This document shows positions 37,140-45,262 of a stretch of 64,000 bases of DNA, piece after piece. Position 1 is the stretch's first letter, and each line of letters opens with the position of its first letter. Source of the DNA: JBBATK01 sp039810585 (GTDB lineage Bacteria; Bacteroidota; Ignavibacteria; Kapaibacteriales; NICIL-2); contig JBDHXF010000019.1 in the NCBI GenBank assembly GCA_039810585.1, positions 1 to 64,000 of the forward strand, given 5' to 3'. The notes under the pieces were generated by a model. It was given only the letters and a program-made list of their open reading frames with translations. It did not search any database and was not told the origin of the DNA. Made by a program: the position numbers and the translations under genes.

Positions 37140-38449
37140 TCTGCACGCAACGAGCGACGATACGCAAACTGCAAGTAGGCATTGGCAATTACTCTTCCCA
37201 CCACTAAGGCCCAAGCAGCAGCCTCGGCGCCATTTCCGGGTATGAAGGCTACCTCAACGATCAGCACGGCCACGATGCTCAACACCTCAACGAGTGTGGA
37301 GGTACTGACTTGCTGCGTGTGATTCTGCGATATGAGGACCGCACGTTGCATCGAATACAGTACCGAAAGGGCAGGCAATAACATCAGTATTCGCGTAGGA
37401 GCCAACGCGAAGTGCGCTAAATCCTCCTGCAAACGATAGGGAAAGATGGTGTAGACTTGATAGAGTAAAGGACTCCACGCGACGACTGCCAGTAGCACCG
37501 TGGTGATGAGCATCAGCGCATAGCCAAACACTCGCACTTTAGCCAGTCGTGCACGTGAATTTTGGATGAGAGCAATGCCAATTTCCTGGTACGAAAATCC
37601 CGGACTTCGAAACTGAAACACAAAGGAATCAACGACCGGGAACACAGCTAAGGACTCCAGATAGGCGGAGAAGTGTCCCATAAAGAACACCAACATGGGG
37701 TTGACCGCCATGCCTAAGACAGATGTCAGCGCAAGGGGTACATAAAATCGTCGAACTCCACCCATGTCCAGCGAGGAGGAAGCGTTTGACGAGCTATTCT
37801 CGATTACTCGTACAGCTTCTCGCGCCATGACTCGGGTTGCAAGAGCCTCAAACAGAACTCCCGTCCCAAGACCGGCTGCACCGATCACCGCTCCATCAAG
37901 ATTCGTCCAGTAGGCGAGCGCCGATGACGAGCTTGCCATCATCACAATGCGTGCAACACTGCCGATGGCCACATTGCGCGTTTGATTATTGCGGATCATG
38001 ATTCCCTGATAAAAGCGACGATAGCCAATGGATGCCGGCCATAGTATCAGAACGATGAGTGCGCTGTGTAGGCTGCGGCTGACGTCCGGCTCAAGGTGCA
38101 AGACTGAGTTGGTGACGAGATCCAGAACCGGCGGAATGCACAGTACCACCATGAGGATACTCACGATCAAGTTCACCCGGTGTGTGAAGCGCCGAAGCAA
38201 CACAAACGATGCGTTGTCCTTCGCGAGAGCAACCGTGGCACTGAGGATCATGATGACAGGCGACTCAATGATCATCGCCAAACTGGATGCCACTCCAAAG
38301 GCGGCAAGGTTAATGTGCTGATTGGGTAGACGACTCACCAGGGAATTTAAAATGGGACCTTCCACCGCCATCATAGCCCATGTAAGTGCAAGGGGATACC
38401 AGAAGCGAAATATATCCCGGTAATGGAGAGGCGTTGAGGTGGAGATCAT
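37106..38449 (-). CDS. ANKH/MATE-like multidrug or anion exporter (MOP superfamily)
   Basis: A 447-residue membrane protein with about 12 helices. The opening FRFWYPLALTWAMMAVEGPI and the LAAFGVASSLAMIIESPVIM segment resemble animal progressive-ankylosis (ANKH) proteins and related MOP-superfamily transporters more than classical MATE pumps; the comparison is from memory. The substrate is unknown (ANKH exports citrate/ATP and pyrophosphate-related anions). Its ATG shares one base with the queC stop (TAATG), so translation is probably coupled. It is last in the tetR-trmD-queC operon. Confidence 0.65.
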   Translation of the reverse strand: MISTSTPLHYRDIFRFWYPLALTWAMMAVEGPILNSLVSRLPNQHINLAAFGVASSLAMIIESPVIMILSATVALAKDNASFVLLRRFTHRVNLIVSILMVVLCIPPVLDLVTNSVLHLEPDVSRSLHSALIVLILWPASIGYRRFYQGIMIRNNQTRNVAIGSVARIVMMASSSSALAYWTNLDGAVIGAAGLGTGVLFEALATRVMAREAVRVIENSSSNASSSLDMGGVRRFYVPLALTSVLGMAVNPMLVFFMGHFSAYLESLAVFPVVDSFVFQFRSPGFSYQEIGIALIQNSRARLAKVRVFGYALMLITTVLLAVVAWSPLLYQVYTIFPYRLQEDLAHFALAPTRILMLLPALSVLYSMQRAVLISQNHTQQVSTSTLVEVLSIVAVLIVEVAFIPGNGAEAAAWALVVGRVIANAYLQFAYRRSLRADQWLEEDLVTL

Positions 38450-39126
38450 TAGTAGAGTGGTCGCGTGCGGTATGGTAGTGGGTCACGAAGTCCCGCCTGC
38501 TCAAAGCCTCGCAGTCGCAAGGCGCAGGAATCACACTCACCACAGGCCTCATCTTCCGAACGGTAGCAAGACCAGGTCAAATGGAAGGGAAGTGCCAAGC
38601 GCATTCCCTCACGGACGATGTCTGCTTTACTCATTGCAATCACCGGTGTGCGAATGATTGGAGGATGTTTCATCGCCGTTCCAAGTGCAATGGTCTTCTC
38701 AAAAGCGTCAAAGAATTGTCGCCGACAATCCGGATAACCACTCGAATCCTCCTCCACAGCGCCGATCAAAATCTCGGTCGCCTCGATCGTCTCCGCCCAA
38801 CTGGTTGCGATTGCCAGAATGTTGGCGTTTCGAAATGGTACGTAGCTATTGGGGATGGCCGTGCTCTGTAAATCGGCCGGCCGAATCTCCAGTCGCGCGT
38901 CCGTCAAGCTGCTACCGCCAATCATGCGCAAGTGCGAAATATCCACCACCATGCGATTAGCCACAGTGAAATGATCGCAGATGTCATGAAAAGCCTTGAG
39001 CTCACGCGCTTCCGTTCGTTGTCCGTAGTTGACATGCAGACAAGCAAGAGATTTTAATTCGTGCGCAGCTATCGCTGCACACAGCGCTGAATCCATACCA
39101 CCGGATAAGACAACGATCGATCGCAT
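38449..39126 (-). CDS. queC: 7-cyano-7-deazaguanine synthase
   Basis: A 225-residue ATP-dependent enzyme converting carboxy-deazaguanine to preQ0 in queuosine biosynthesis. The PP-loop SGGMDSALCAA is at the N-terminus, HVNYGQR follows, and the FRNANILAIA segment is typical. The Zn site is the CGECDSCALR cluster preceded by SCYRSEDEA, giving four cysteines. The family N-terminus (MRSIVVLSGGMDS) sets ATG 39126; the frame is open to 39213 inside trmD. It lies 5 bp after the trmD stop and overlaps the ANKH-like start by one base. Other que genes are not in the window. Confidence 0.94.
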   Translation of the reverse strand: MRSIVVLSGGMDSALCAAIAAHELKSLACLHVNYGQRTEARELKAFHDICDHFTVANRMVVDISHLRMIGGSSLTDARLEIRPADLQSTAIPNSYVPFRNANILAIATSWAETIEATEILIGAVEEDSSGYPDCRRQFFDAFEKTIALGTAMKHPPIIRTPVIAMSKADIVREGMRLALPFHLTWSCYRSEDEACGECDSCALRLRGFEQAGLRDPLPYRTRPLY

Positions 39127-39131
39127 GGCAC

Positions 39132-39827
39132 TTAGGAGTTGGCAGATGAATGATCGGAAAGCAGGTCCGGTCGGCGAGCCTGTGTACGACGCAGAGACTG
39201 CTCTCGGCGCCATTCACGAATGACAGCATGATTGCCACTTTGCAAAACGTCGGGAACCTTGTATCCACGAAAATCGGCAGGTCTGGTGTACACCGGTGCC
39301 GCTAACAATCCATCCTGAAAAGAATCATCCAGCGCGCTCTCGGCATCGCTGATGGCTCCCGGGATCAAACGCACAATAGCATCGGCAAGGATGACAGCGG
39401 GTAAATCGCCGCCACTCAGCACGTAGTCGCCAATGGAAAGTTCTCGAGTGACAAGGATGTCGCGAATGCGTTGGTCTATTCCCTTATAGTGTCCGGCAAG
39501 GAGGATGAGCGACTCTTTAAGCGACAAGGCATTGGCCGTACTTTGCACCAGTGTCTCACCGTCCGGACTGAGGTAAATCACATCGTCGTACTTGCGCTCT
39601 GCTTGCAGCGCCTCAATGCACCGAAACACCGGTTCACATTGGATGACCATGCCTGCGCCTCCGCCGTACGGAGTGTCGTCAATGTGTCGGTAGGTATCAC
39701 TGGCGTAATCATGCAGGTTGTGAACTTCAATGCGGACGAGCTCCTTGGCACGAGCTCGTCCGATAATACTCACGTCAAGAAGCGGCCGGACAAGATCCGG
39801 AACGGCACACACGATGTCGATTCTCAT
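39132..39827 (-). CDS. trmD: tRNA (guanine-N1)-methyltransferase
   Basis: A 231-residue SPOUT methyltransferase placing m1G37 next to the anticodon, which prevents +1 frameshifting. Trefoil-knot motifs are clear: RHIDDTPYGGGAGMVIQCEP, YLSPDGETL, LLAGHYKGIDQRI, and SIGDYVLSGGDLPA. ATG 39827 gives the MRIDIVCAVPDL opening; the frame's upstream extension overlaps the TetR gene. It lies outside the usual rpsP-rimM-trmD-rplS operon and sits instead between a TetR-type regulator (7 bp upstream) and queC, another anticodon-loop modification gene. Confidence 0.95.
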   Translation of the reverse strand: MRIDIVCAVPDLVRPLLDVSIIGRARAKELVRIEVHNLHDYASDTYRHIDDTPYGGGAGMVIQCEPVFRCIEALQAERKYDDVIYLSPDGETLVQSTANALSLKESLILLAGHYKGIDQRIRDILVTRELSIGDYVLSGGDLPAVILADAIVRLIPGAISDAESALDDSFQDGLLAAPVYTRPADFRGYKVPDVLQSGNHAVIREWRREQSLRRTQARRPDLLSDHSSANS

Positions 39828-39834
39828 GCTTGTC

Positions 39835-41175
39835 TCAGCTTTCTTTTTTGGTTTTGGTTGTTCCCCGAGTTCCATGGGTGCTTGCTCCTCGCAGTGCCGT
39901 ACACCGTGTGCGAAACTCTGCGCGAGCTTTATCGTGAAGGACGCCTACAAACATGGCGTTTACGAGGGTTTTGTAGACATCGATAGGACGGACGGCTGTC
40001 ATGTTAAGCACCTCAGGACTAAACGTTGAGTCCGCCACAATGCGATAGGTCTGCGCCAGGTCTCGCGCACTAAAATCGGAACGAATGGCTCCAATGCGCT
40101 GTCCCTCTGCAAGCAGCGAGATGAAGGTGTCGTCAATCGCAGACTGTCGCCACGCATACAGCTGCTCAAACAAGTGTGGAGCCGATCTCATCAGATCCCG
40201 CACAAACTGAGGGGTAATTTCGCCCAACATTTTAGCCATGTACATCACAAAGGAGCGCATACTATCCACAAAGCTGGTGCACGAGGTGGTGTCCACCGAA
40301 CGGTGGGCAAGAATAATGTCCTCTCGAAAAGCATTCAGCACTGCCATGAGCACATCCTCTTTGCCACTGAAGTGGTTGTAGAGTGTCTTCTTCGAGATAT
40401 GAAGCTCAGACGCGATCTCGTCCATGCGAACCTTGCTGAAACCGTATCGAAAGAACAGATCGCGACTGACCGTGCGAATGTGATCGCTAAGACCGGGCTC
40501 CTTGTTTTCCGTCGCCATGCGCTCAGTTGCAGTGGGAATGAGCGGCAGCTGATGGCCCTCCTCGCGCGTCTTCTCCAACGCCACACGAGCCTCATCACTA
40601 AACATACCGCTGTAAAACAGCTGTGTGAAGCAGGCAAACAGTTGATCGGAACTCATAGTGATTCCTCGGTGCTTTTGCTCATCCATGATGCCGGCTGTCG
40701 TGCTCATGTAGAGCAGCGCTGCGAGGTTTTCTGCCACATCATCGCGCACCGCGCCTTCCTTTTTACCGTTGAGCAAGAATTGCGCTACGACGCTCACTCT
40801 GCCACTCATCGATTTTCGAACATCCTGCCATGCATGAGTGGCGTGTCGTTGAATGTCGTGCATGAGCGGAGCAGGACTCACCTGCGCATGCATAAACTTT
40901 AAGGCGTCCAAGCAATCGAGGACGCGCTCTACAAAACTGAGGCGATCGTTTTCGTAAATGGAATCCAGCTGACGATTGATAATCTCGCTCGTTTTCTCGA
41001 TGATGATGCGAAGGATCTCTTCTTTGCTGCTAAAATATTTGTACAGCGTTTTCTTACTTATCCCCAGGGCACTCGCAATCTCACTCGTCGAAACGTGTGA
41101 ATAGAGTCGCTCCCGGAAGAGGACTTCGCTTTGCTCAACAATGGCGACTCGAACGCTGCGATCGGCGTCTTTCAT
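39835..41175 (-). CDS. Double TetR-family regulator (two HTH domains in one chain)
   Basis: 446 residues containing two complete TetR-type units. The first helix-turn-helix is about residues 27-55 (VSTSEIASALGISKKTLYKY); the second is about 235-270 (VRMDEIASELHISKKTLYNH). Each is followed by a helical ligand-binding-like region of about 140 residues. The units are joined by a short linker around GHQLPLIPTATER, after which an internal ATG (40518) could start a single unit. No stop or frameshift separates them. ATG 41175 gives a normal TetR N-terminus. It is divergent from lysS and precedes trmD by 7 bp. Ligand and target are unknown. Confidence 0.85.
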   Translation of the reverse strand: MKDADRSVRVAIVEQSEVLFRERLYSHVSTSEIASALGISKKTLYKYFSSKEEILRIIIEKTSEIINRQLDSIYENDRLSFVERVLDCLDALKFMHAQVSPAPLMHDIQRHATHAWQDVRKSMSGRVSVVAQFLLNGKKEGAVRDDVAENLAALLYMSTTAGIMDEQKHRGITMSSDQLFACFTQLFYSGMFSDEARVALEKTREEGHQLPLIPTATERMATENKEPGLSDHIRTVSRDLFFRYGFSKVRMDEIASELHISKKTLYNHFSGKEDVLMAVLNAFREDIILAHRSVDTTSCTSFVDSMRSFVMYMAKMLGEITPQFVRDLMRSAPHLFEQLYAWRQSAIDDTFISLLAEGQRIGAIRSDFSARDLAQTYRIVADSTFSPEVLNMTAVRPIDVYKTLVNAMFVGVLHDKARAEFRTRCTALRGASTHGTRGTTKTKKES

Positions 41176-41376
41176 GCGCGTGTGATTCGGTGTGTGAGGA
41201 TGTGGAATCAGACAAGGCTCTCTACAAAAGTAGGGGAAAAACCTGAGATGGAAACCAAAAAAGTGAATCTGGTTTCCTTCTTTTTTGTTAATTCTTTGCG
41301 TTTTGTTGCTCTTCGCCACAGTTCCTGTCGTGAAAGTTCACCATGTATATTTGCAGCTTCACTTTTGCATGATTTT

Positions 41377-42885
41377 ATGGCAGATTCCGCGCTCCACGAG
41401 CAAGTACAACGTCGTATAGAGGAGTTATCCGAGTTGCGAGAGAAGGGTGTTAACCCCTTTCCGGTGGCATTTGATAAGACCCATCGCAGTCTCGAGATTC
41501 TCGATGCATTTAAGGACGAGGATATCGAGCAATGGAAAAAGCTGCGAGTTGCCGGTCGAATCATGGCCTTTCGTCGCATGGGAAAGGCTACCTTTTTTCA
41601 TGTGCAAGACGATGTCGGGCGCATTCAGTGTTATGCCAAGAAGGACGACCTGGGTGAGAACTATGACCTCCTGAAGTTGTACGACATCGGCGATATCGTC
41701 GGTATCGAGGGTTTTGTGTTTCGTACTCGCATGGGCGAAGTAAGCGTTCACGTTGAGCAGTTGCACCTGTTATGTAAGAGCGTGCAGCCCATTCCGGTGG
41801 CAAAGGAAGAAACCGACGCCGACGGGAATACCATTGTGCACGATGCCTTTACTGATAAGGAGATGCGCTATCGCCGACGCTACGTCGACTTGATCGTCAA
41901 CCCTCACGTCCGCAATACCTTCCGTCAGCGCGCGGCCATTATATCCTCCATGCGTCGCTTTTTTGATGCTCGCGGCTGGATGGAAGTCGAGACACCGGTT
42001 TTGCAACCACTGTACGGCGGGGCAACGGCACGACCGTTTGTAACCCATCACAACGCTCTGGACATTCCCCTCTACCTACGCATTGCGGATGAGTTGTATC
42101 TCAAGCGTTTGATTGTTGGTGGCTTTGAAGGCGTGTACGAAATCAACAAGAACTTCCGTAACGAGGGGATGGATCGAACGCACAACCCCGAGTTCACGAT
42201 GATGGAAATCTACGTAGCCTATAAGGATTATCTGTGGATGATGGACATGGTCGAGGAATTACTCTCCACCATCTGCCGTGAAGTGCATGGTGGTACAGAC
42301 ATTCCGGTAGGCAACAACACGATCTCGTTTGCAGCTCCGTTCCGACGTGTGAAGATGATGGACGCTATTCGCGAAGCCTGCGGCTCCGATGTGTTGTCGA
42401 TGTCGCGCGAGGAAGTACTTGCGGTTTGCCGTGCACACAACGTAGACGTGGAAAGCACGGCGTCTTGGACCAAGCTGGTTGATGAACTCTTCAGTTCCTT
42501 GGTGCAACCGACACTGATCCAACCAACATTCATCATGGACTATCCGGTCGAGATGTCGCCCTTGGCCAAGAAGCACCGCACGGATGAAGGGGTGGTGGAA
42601 CGATTTGAACTCTACGTCAATGGCGCAGAGCTGGCCAACGCTTTTAGCGAACTCAACGATCCAATCGACCAACGTCAGCGCTTGGAAGAGCAATCACGTC
42701 AGCGTGCACAAGGAGATGACGAGGCGATGACACTGGATGAGGACTTTCTCTTTGCCATCGAAACCGGATTGCCGCCAACCGCCGGTTTGGGCATTGGCAT
42801 CGATCGATTGGTGATGGTGCTTACCAATAACGAGTTCATTCGCGACGTCTTGTTTTTCCCTACGATGCGTCCAGAAACCCACTAA
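41377..42885 (+). CDS. lysS: Lysyl-tRNA synthetase, class II
   Basis: 502 residues. The N-terminal OB-fold anticodon-binding domain (RVAGRIMAFRRMGKATFFHV) is followed by the class II core. Motif 1 surrounds MRRFFDARGWMEVETPVL. Motif 2 includes YEINKNFRNEGMDRTHNPEF. Motif 3 is GLGIGIDRLVM. All are intact. The frame is open upstream to 41131, but the family start fits ATG 41377 (MADSALHEQVQRR). Its 201-bp upstream region is shared with the divergent double TetR gene, which might therefore control it. A hairpin follows at 42915-42949. Confidence 0.97.
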   Translation: MADSALHEQVQRRIEELSELREKGVNPFPVAFDKTHRSLEILDAFKDEDIEQWKKLRVAGRIMAFRRMGKATFFHVQDDVGRIQCYAKKDDLGENYDLLKLYDIGDIVGIEGFVFRTRMGEVSVHVEQLHLLCKSVQPIPVAKEETDADGNTIVHDAFTDKEMRYRRRYVDLIVNPHVRNTFRQRAAIISSMRRFFDARGWMEVETPVLQPLYGGATARPFVTHHNALDIPLYLRIADELYLKRLIVGGFEGVYEINKNFRNEGMDRTHNPEFTMMEIYVAYKDYLWMMDMVEELLSTICREVHGGTDIPVGNNTISFAAPFRRVKMMDAIREACGSDVLSMSREEVLAVCRAHNVDVESTASWTKLVDELFSSLVQPTLIQPTFIMDYPVEMSPLAKKHRTDEGVVERFELYVNGAELANAFSELNDPIDQRQRLEEQSRQRAQGDDEAMTLDEDFLFAIETGLPPTAGLGIGIDRLVMVLTNNEFIRDVLFFPTMRPETH

Positions 42886-42914
42886 GCATTGAAGTACGGC
42901 GTCTTCGCAATCGG

Positions 42915-42949
42915 ACCTTCGTTTACATCCTGAGGTTGTACACGAAGGT
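42915..42949 (+). other. Hairpin between lysS and the M50 protease gene
   Basis: ACCTTCGT (42915-42922) pairs with ACGAAGGT (42942-42949), extended by TACA/TGTA after one mismatch, with a 9-nt loop. It has no U-tract. It may be a weak terminator or an RNA structure upstream of the next gene. Confidence 0.4.
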
Positions 42950-42982
42950 TCATGCCATTCTTTAGATATCAAGGTTACCCGC

Positions 42983-44227
42983 ATGGGCTATACGCCACTT
43001 CCTCACATAGCTGACGACTCTGCACTTCCTATTGAGCGTGCGTTGCCTCAACGATGGGTTTTGCACTCTGTGCTCTTCGTTCTCACTTTTTTGTCCTGCG
43101 TCCTTGCCGGTGCGGTATGGAACGGCTCCGGTGTCGATCTGGCAGAGATGTCAACGTGGACGAGTGGCTTAACCTATGGCGTGCTGATCATGAGCTTTAT
43201 TTCCGCCCACGAATTTGGACACTTCTTCGCCGCTAAATACCATAATGTTGACGCTACTTTGCCGTTCTACATCCCCATGCCATTCTTTTCCGTGATGCCT
43301 TTCGGCACCATGGGTGCCGTGATTCGAACACGTTCTCCCATTCGGTCGCGTAAAATTCTTTTTGACATCGGAGTAGCTGGTCCCTTGGCAGGGTTCGTCG
43401 TGGCACTCGTTATCCTGATCATTGGTTTCATCACACTGCCGGATATTAATTACCTGTATCGCATTCATCCGGAATATCAGACGATGTTTAATGGTCAGGT
43501 GCCAGACTTCGGTCTAACTTTTGGCGACTCTCTGCTGTTCCGTGGTTTGGCTATGCTTTTTGCCAACCCCCATGGTTTTCTTCCGCCGATGAATGAGGTG
43601 TATCACTACCCCTTTTTATGCGTGGGTTGGTTCGGCCTCTTTGTTACGTCTCTGAATATGTTGCCGATTGGTCAGCTGGACGGTGGGCACGTAGCCTATG
43701 CGATGTTTGGCAGAGGCCAATCGACGGTCGCCCGATTGGTCATTGCCATCCTTTTGGCAGTGGGATTTATGGGAGCTGTTGGTGGACTTCGTCCATTGCT
43801 CTTTGAAGATACTCCGGACACCATTGCTCAGGCCATACAAGCAGTGTTGCAGCCTCCGGTCAGTTGGCTTGAGTCAACCATCCCTTGGATATTCGATGGA
43901 TGGATTGGCTGGCTGATGTGGGCCTTACTCGCGCGTTTTCTGTTTCGCCTAGACCATCCGCCGGTTGAAGACGAGGAAGAACTGGATCCTATGCGACGAC
44001 GTATCGGTTGGCTGGCATTAGCCATTTTTGTCGTCAGCATTTCACTCAGTGGCATCTACGAAAAAGATGTCGATCGCAACAGTGACGGTACTCCGCAAGT
44101 AAAAACCTACGTGCACTACCACGCACCCAAAGCGGCACCGACAGCGTATCTTTCTCACACTCTTGCGTCGATGCCGTTCTCCAGTCAAGCCGAGCAATGT
44201 TCACCAACCGGAAAGCGCGCGTTGTGA
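42983..44227 (+). CDS. Site-2 protease family intramembrane metalloprotease (M50)
   Basis: A 414-residue polytopic membrane protein. The zinc-binding HExxH is HEFGHFFAAKY near residue 78, and the third ligand is in MLPIGQLDGGHVAYA near residue 235. A proline-rich PFYIPMPFFSVMPFGTMGAV segment between them is typical of the S2P group seen in Bacteroidetes and plants. No PDZ domain is evident, so it is not RseP-like in layout. The substrate is unknown. The stop overlaps the murB start (GTGA), so the two genes are coupled. Confidence 0.88.
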   Translation: MGYTPLPHIADDSALPIERALPQRWVLHSVLFVLTFLSCVLAGAVWNGSGVDLAEMSTWTSGLTYGVLIMSFISAHEFGHFFAAKYHNVDATLPFYIPMPFFSVMPFGTMGAVIRTRSPIRSRKILFDIGVAGPLAGFVVALVILIIGFITLPDINYLYRIHPEYQTMFNGQVPDFGLTFGDSLLFRGLAMLFANPHGFLPPMNEVYHYPFLCVGWFGLFVTSLNMLPIGQLDGGHVAYAMFGRGQSTVARLVIAILLAVGFMGAVGGLRPLLFEDTPDTIAQAIQAVLQPPVSWLESTIPWIFDGWIGWLMWALLARFLFRLDHPPVEDEEELDPMRRRIGWLALAIFVVSISLSGIYEKDVDRNSDGTPQVKTYVHYHAPKAAPTAYLSHTLASMPFSSQAEQCSPTGKRAL

Positions 44228-45252
44228 CCATTCAACAGGATGTCGATCTATACCAGTTTAATACGTTTGCGTTGCACGCAAACGCCGCTTGTTTCGTGGG
44301 CTGTGAGTCGGTTGAAGAATTGTTGCATCTCAGAGACAGTGCTGTTGTCGGCACGCGACCCATCGTCATGCTCGGTGGTGGATCCAACATCTTGTTTGCC
44401 GACAGAGTGGACGAAGCAATTGTCCGCTACCTCAAGCGAGGCATGAGCGTCGTGGACGAATCGGCGGAGTCTGTACTAGTGCGTTTTGAGGCCGGTGAAC
44501 GCTGGCACGACTGCGTAGCATGGGCAGTGAGTAAGGGCTATGGCGGCATGGAAAACATGGCGCTGATTCCGGGTTCTATCGGTGCCTCGCCCATTCAAAA
44601 TATTGGAGCCTACGGTCGCGAGTTTAAAGACGTGGCTCACGAAGTACACTACGTGGACTTTGAAGGGGCTCGCGAAGTGGTACTCTCGGCTGAGGACTGT
44701 GCCTTTGCCTATCGAGATTCGATTTTCAAGTCAGCACTGAAAGGCAAAGTCGCCATCACAGCAGTCGTACTCCGCTTGCAAAAACATCCCGCAGTTCATT
44801 TTGCCTATAAGGATGTGGAACGTGAACTGGATGAGCGTGGCATCGAGCAGCCGGGAATACACGATGTGTTTAACGCTGTCGTAGCTATCCGTACGCGCAA
44901 GCTTCCGGATCCGATTCGTTTAGCTAACGCCGGTTCTTTCTTTAAGAATCCGGTGATTGACGCAGGTCTCGCGGACGAACTAAAGCAACGCCATGAAACG
45001 ATGCCTGTGTTTGAAACGGACGACACGGCGCTGCGGAAAATTCCGGCGGCATGGCTTATTGAACAGTGTGGGTTGAAAGGATACCGGCGCGGCGCAGCCG
45101 GCGTGTATGAACATCACGCCTTGGTATTGGTCAATCACGGCGGCGCAACAGGATCGCAGATGTTGGCTCTGGCAGATGAGGTGATTCAACGCGTTGAAGA
45201 GCGCTTTGGAATTCGGCTGGAAAAGGAAGTGAATATTGTTGGACACGCATAG
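44224..45252 (+). CDS. murB: UDP-N-acetylenolpyruvoylglucosamine reductase
   Basis: A 342-residue FAD enzyme forming UDP-MurNAc. The opening QQDVDLYQFNTFALHANA, the FAD loop VMLGGGSNILF, the ALIPGSIGASPIQNIGAYG segment, YRDSIFK, and the catalytic Ser in NAGSFFKNP are all visible. The layout is type I MurB (E. coli-like, with the extra loop). GTG 44224 overlaps the preceding stop (GTGA) and is preferred to the ATG at 44197, which lies inside the M50 gene. The AAA ATPase gene follows after 10 bp. Confidence 0.95.
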   Translation: MTIQQDVDLYQFNTFALHANAACFVGCESVEELLHLRDSAVVGTRPIVMLGGGSNILFADRVDEAIVRYLKRGMSVVDESAESVLVRFEAGERWHDCVAWAVSKGYGGMENMALIPGSIGASPIQNIGAYGREFKDVAHEVHYVDFEGAREVVLSAEDCAFAYRDSIFKSALKGKVAITAVVLRLQKHPAVHFAYKDVERELDERGIEQPGIHDVFNAVVAIRTRKLPDPIRLANAGSFFKNPVIDAGLADELKQRHETMPVFETDDTALRKIPAAWLIEQCGLKGYRRGAAGVYEHHALVLVNHGGATGSQMLALADEVIQRVEERFGIRLEKEVNIVGHA

Positions 45253-45262
45253 GAGATTGCGA

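Noticed and set aside
39057..39084. ATTCGTGCGCAGC palindrome-like sequence in queC, and an identical 13-mer at 59087 in the YdeI-like gene, as further copies of the dispersed repeat.
   Set aside because: Both lie inside conserved coding motifs of their proteins and lack the GAAAATCTCCTGA tail, so they are probably chance.
40174..40902. A 242-codon plus-strand frame opposite the double TetR gene.
   Set aside because: It mirrors two intact HTH units on the other strand and has no motif of its own.
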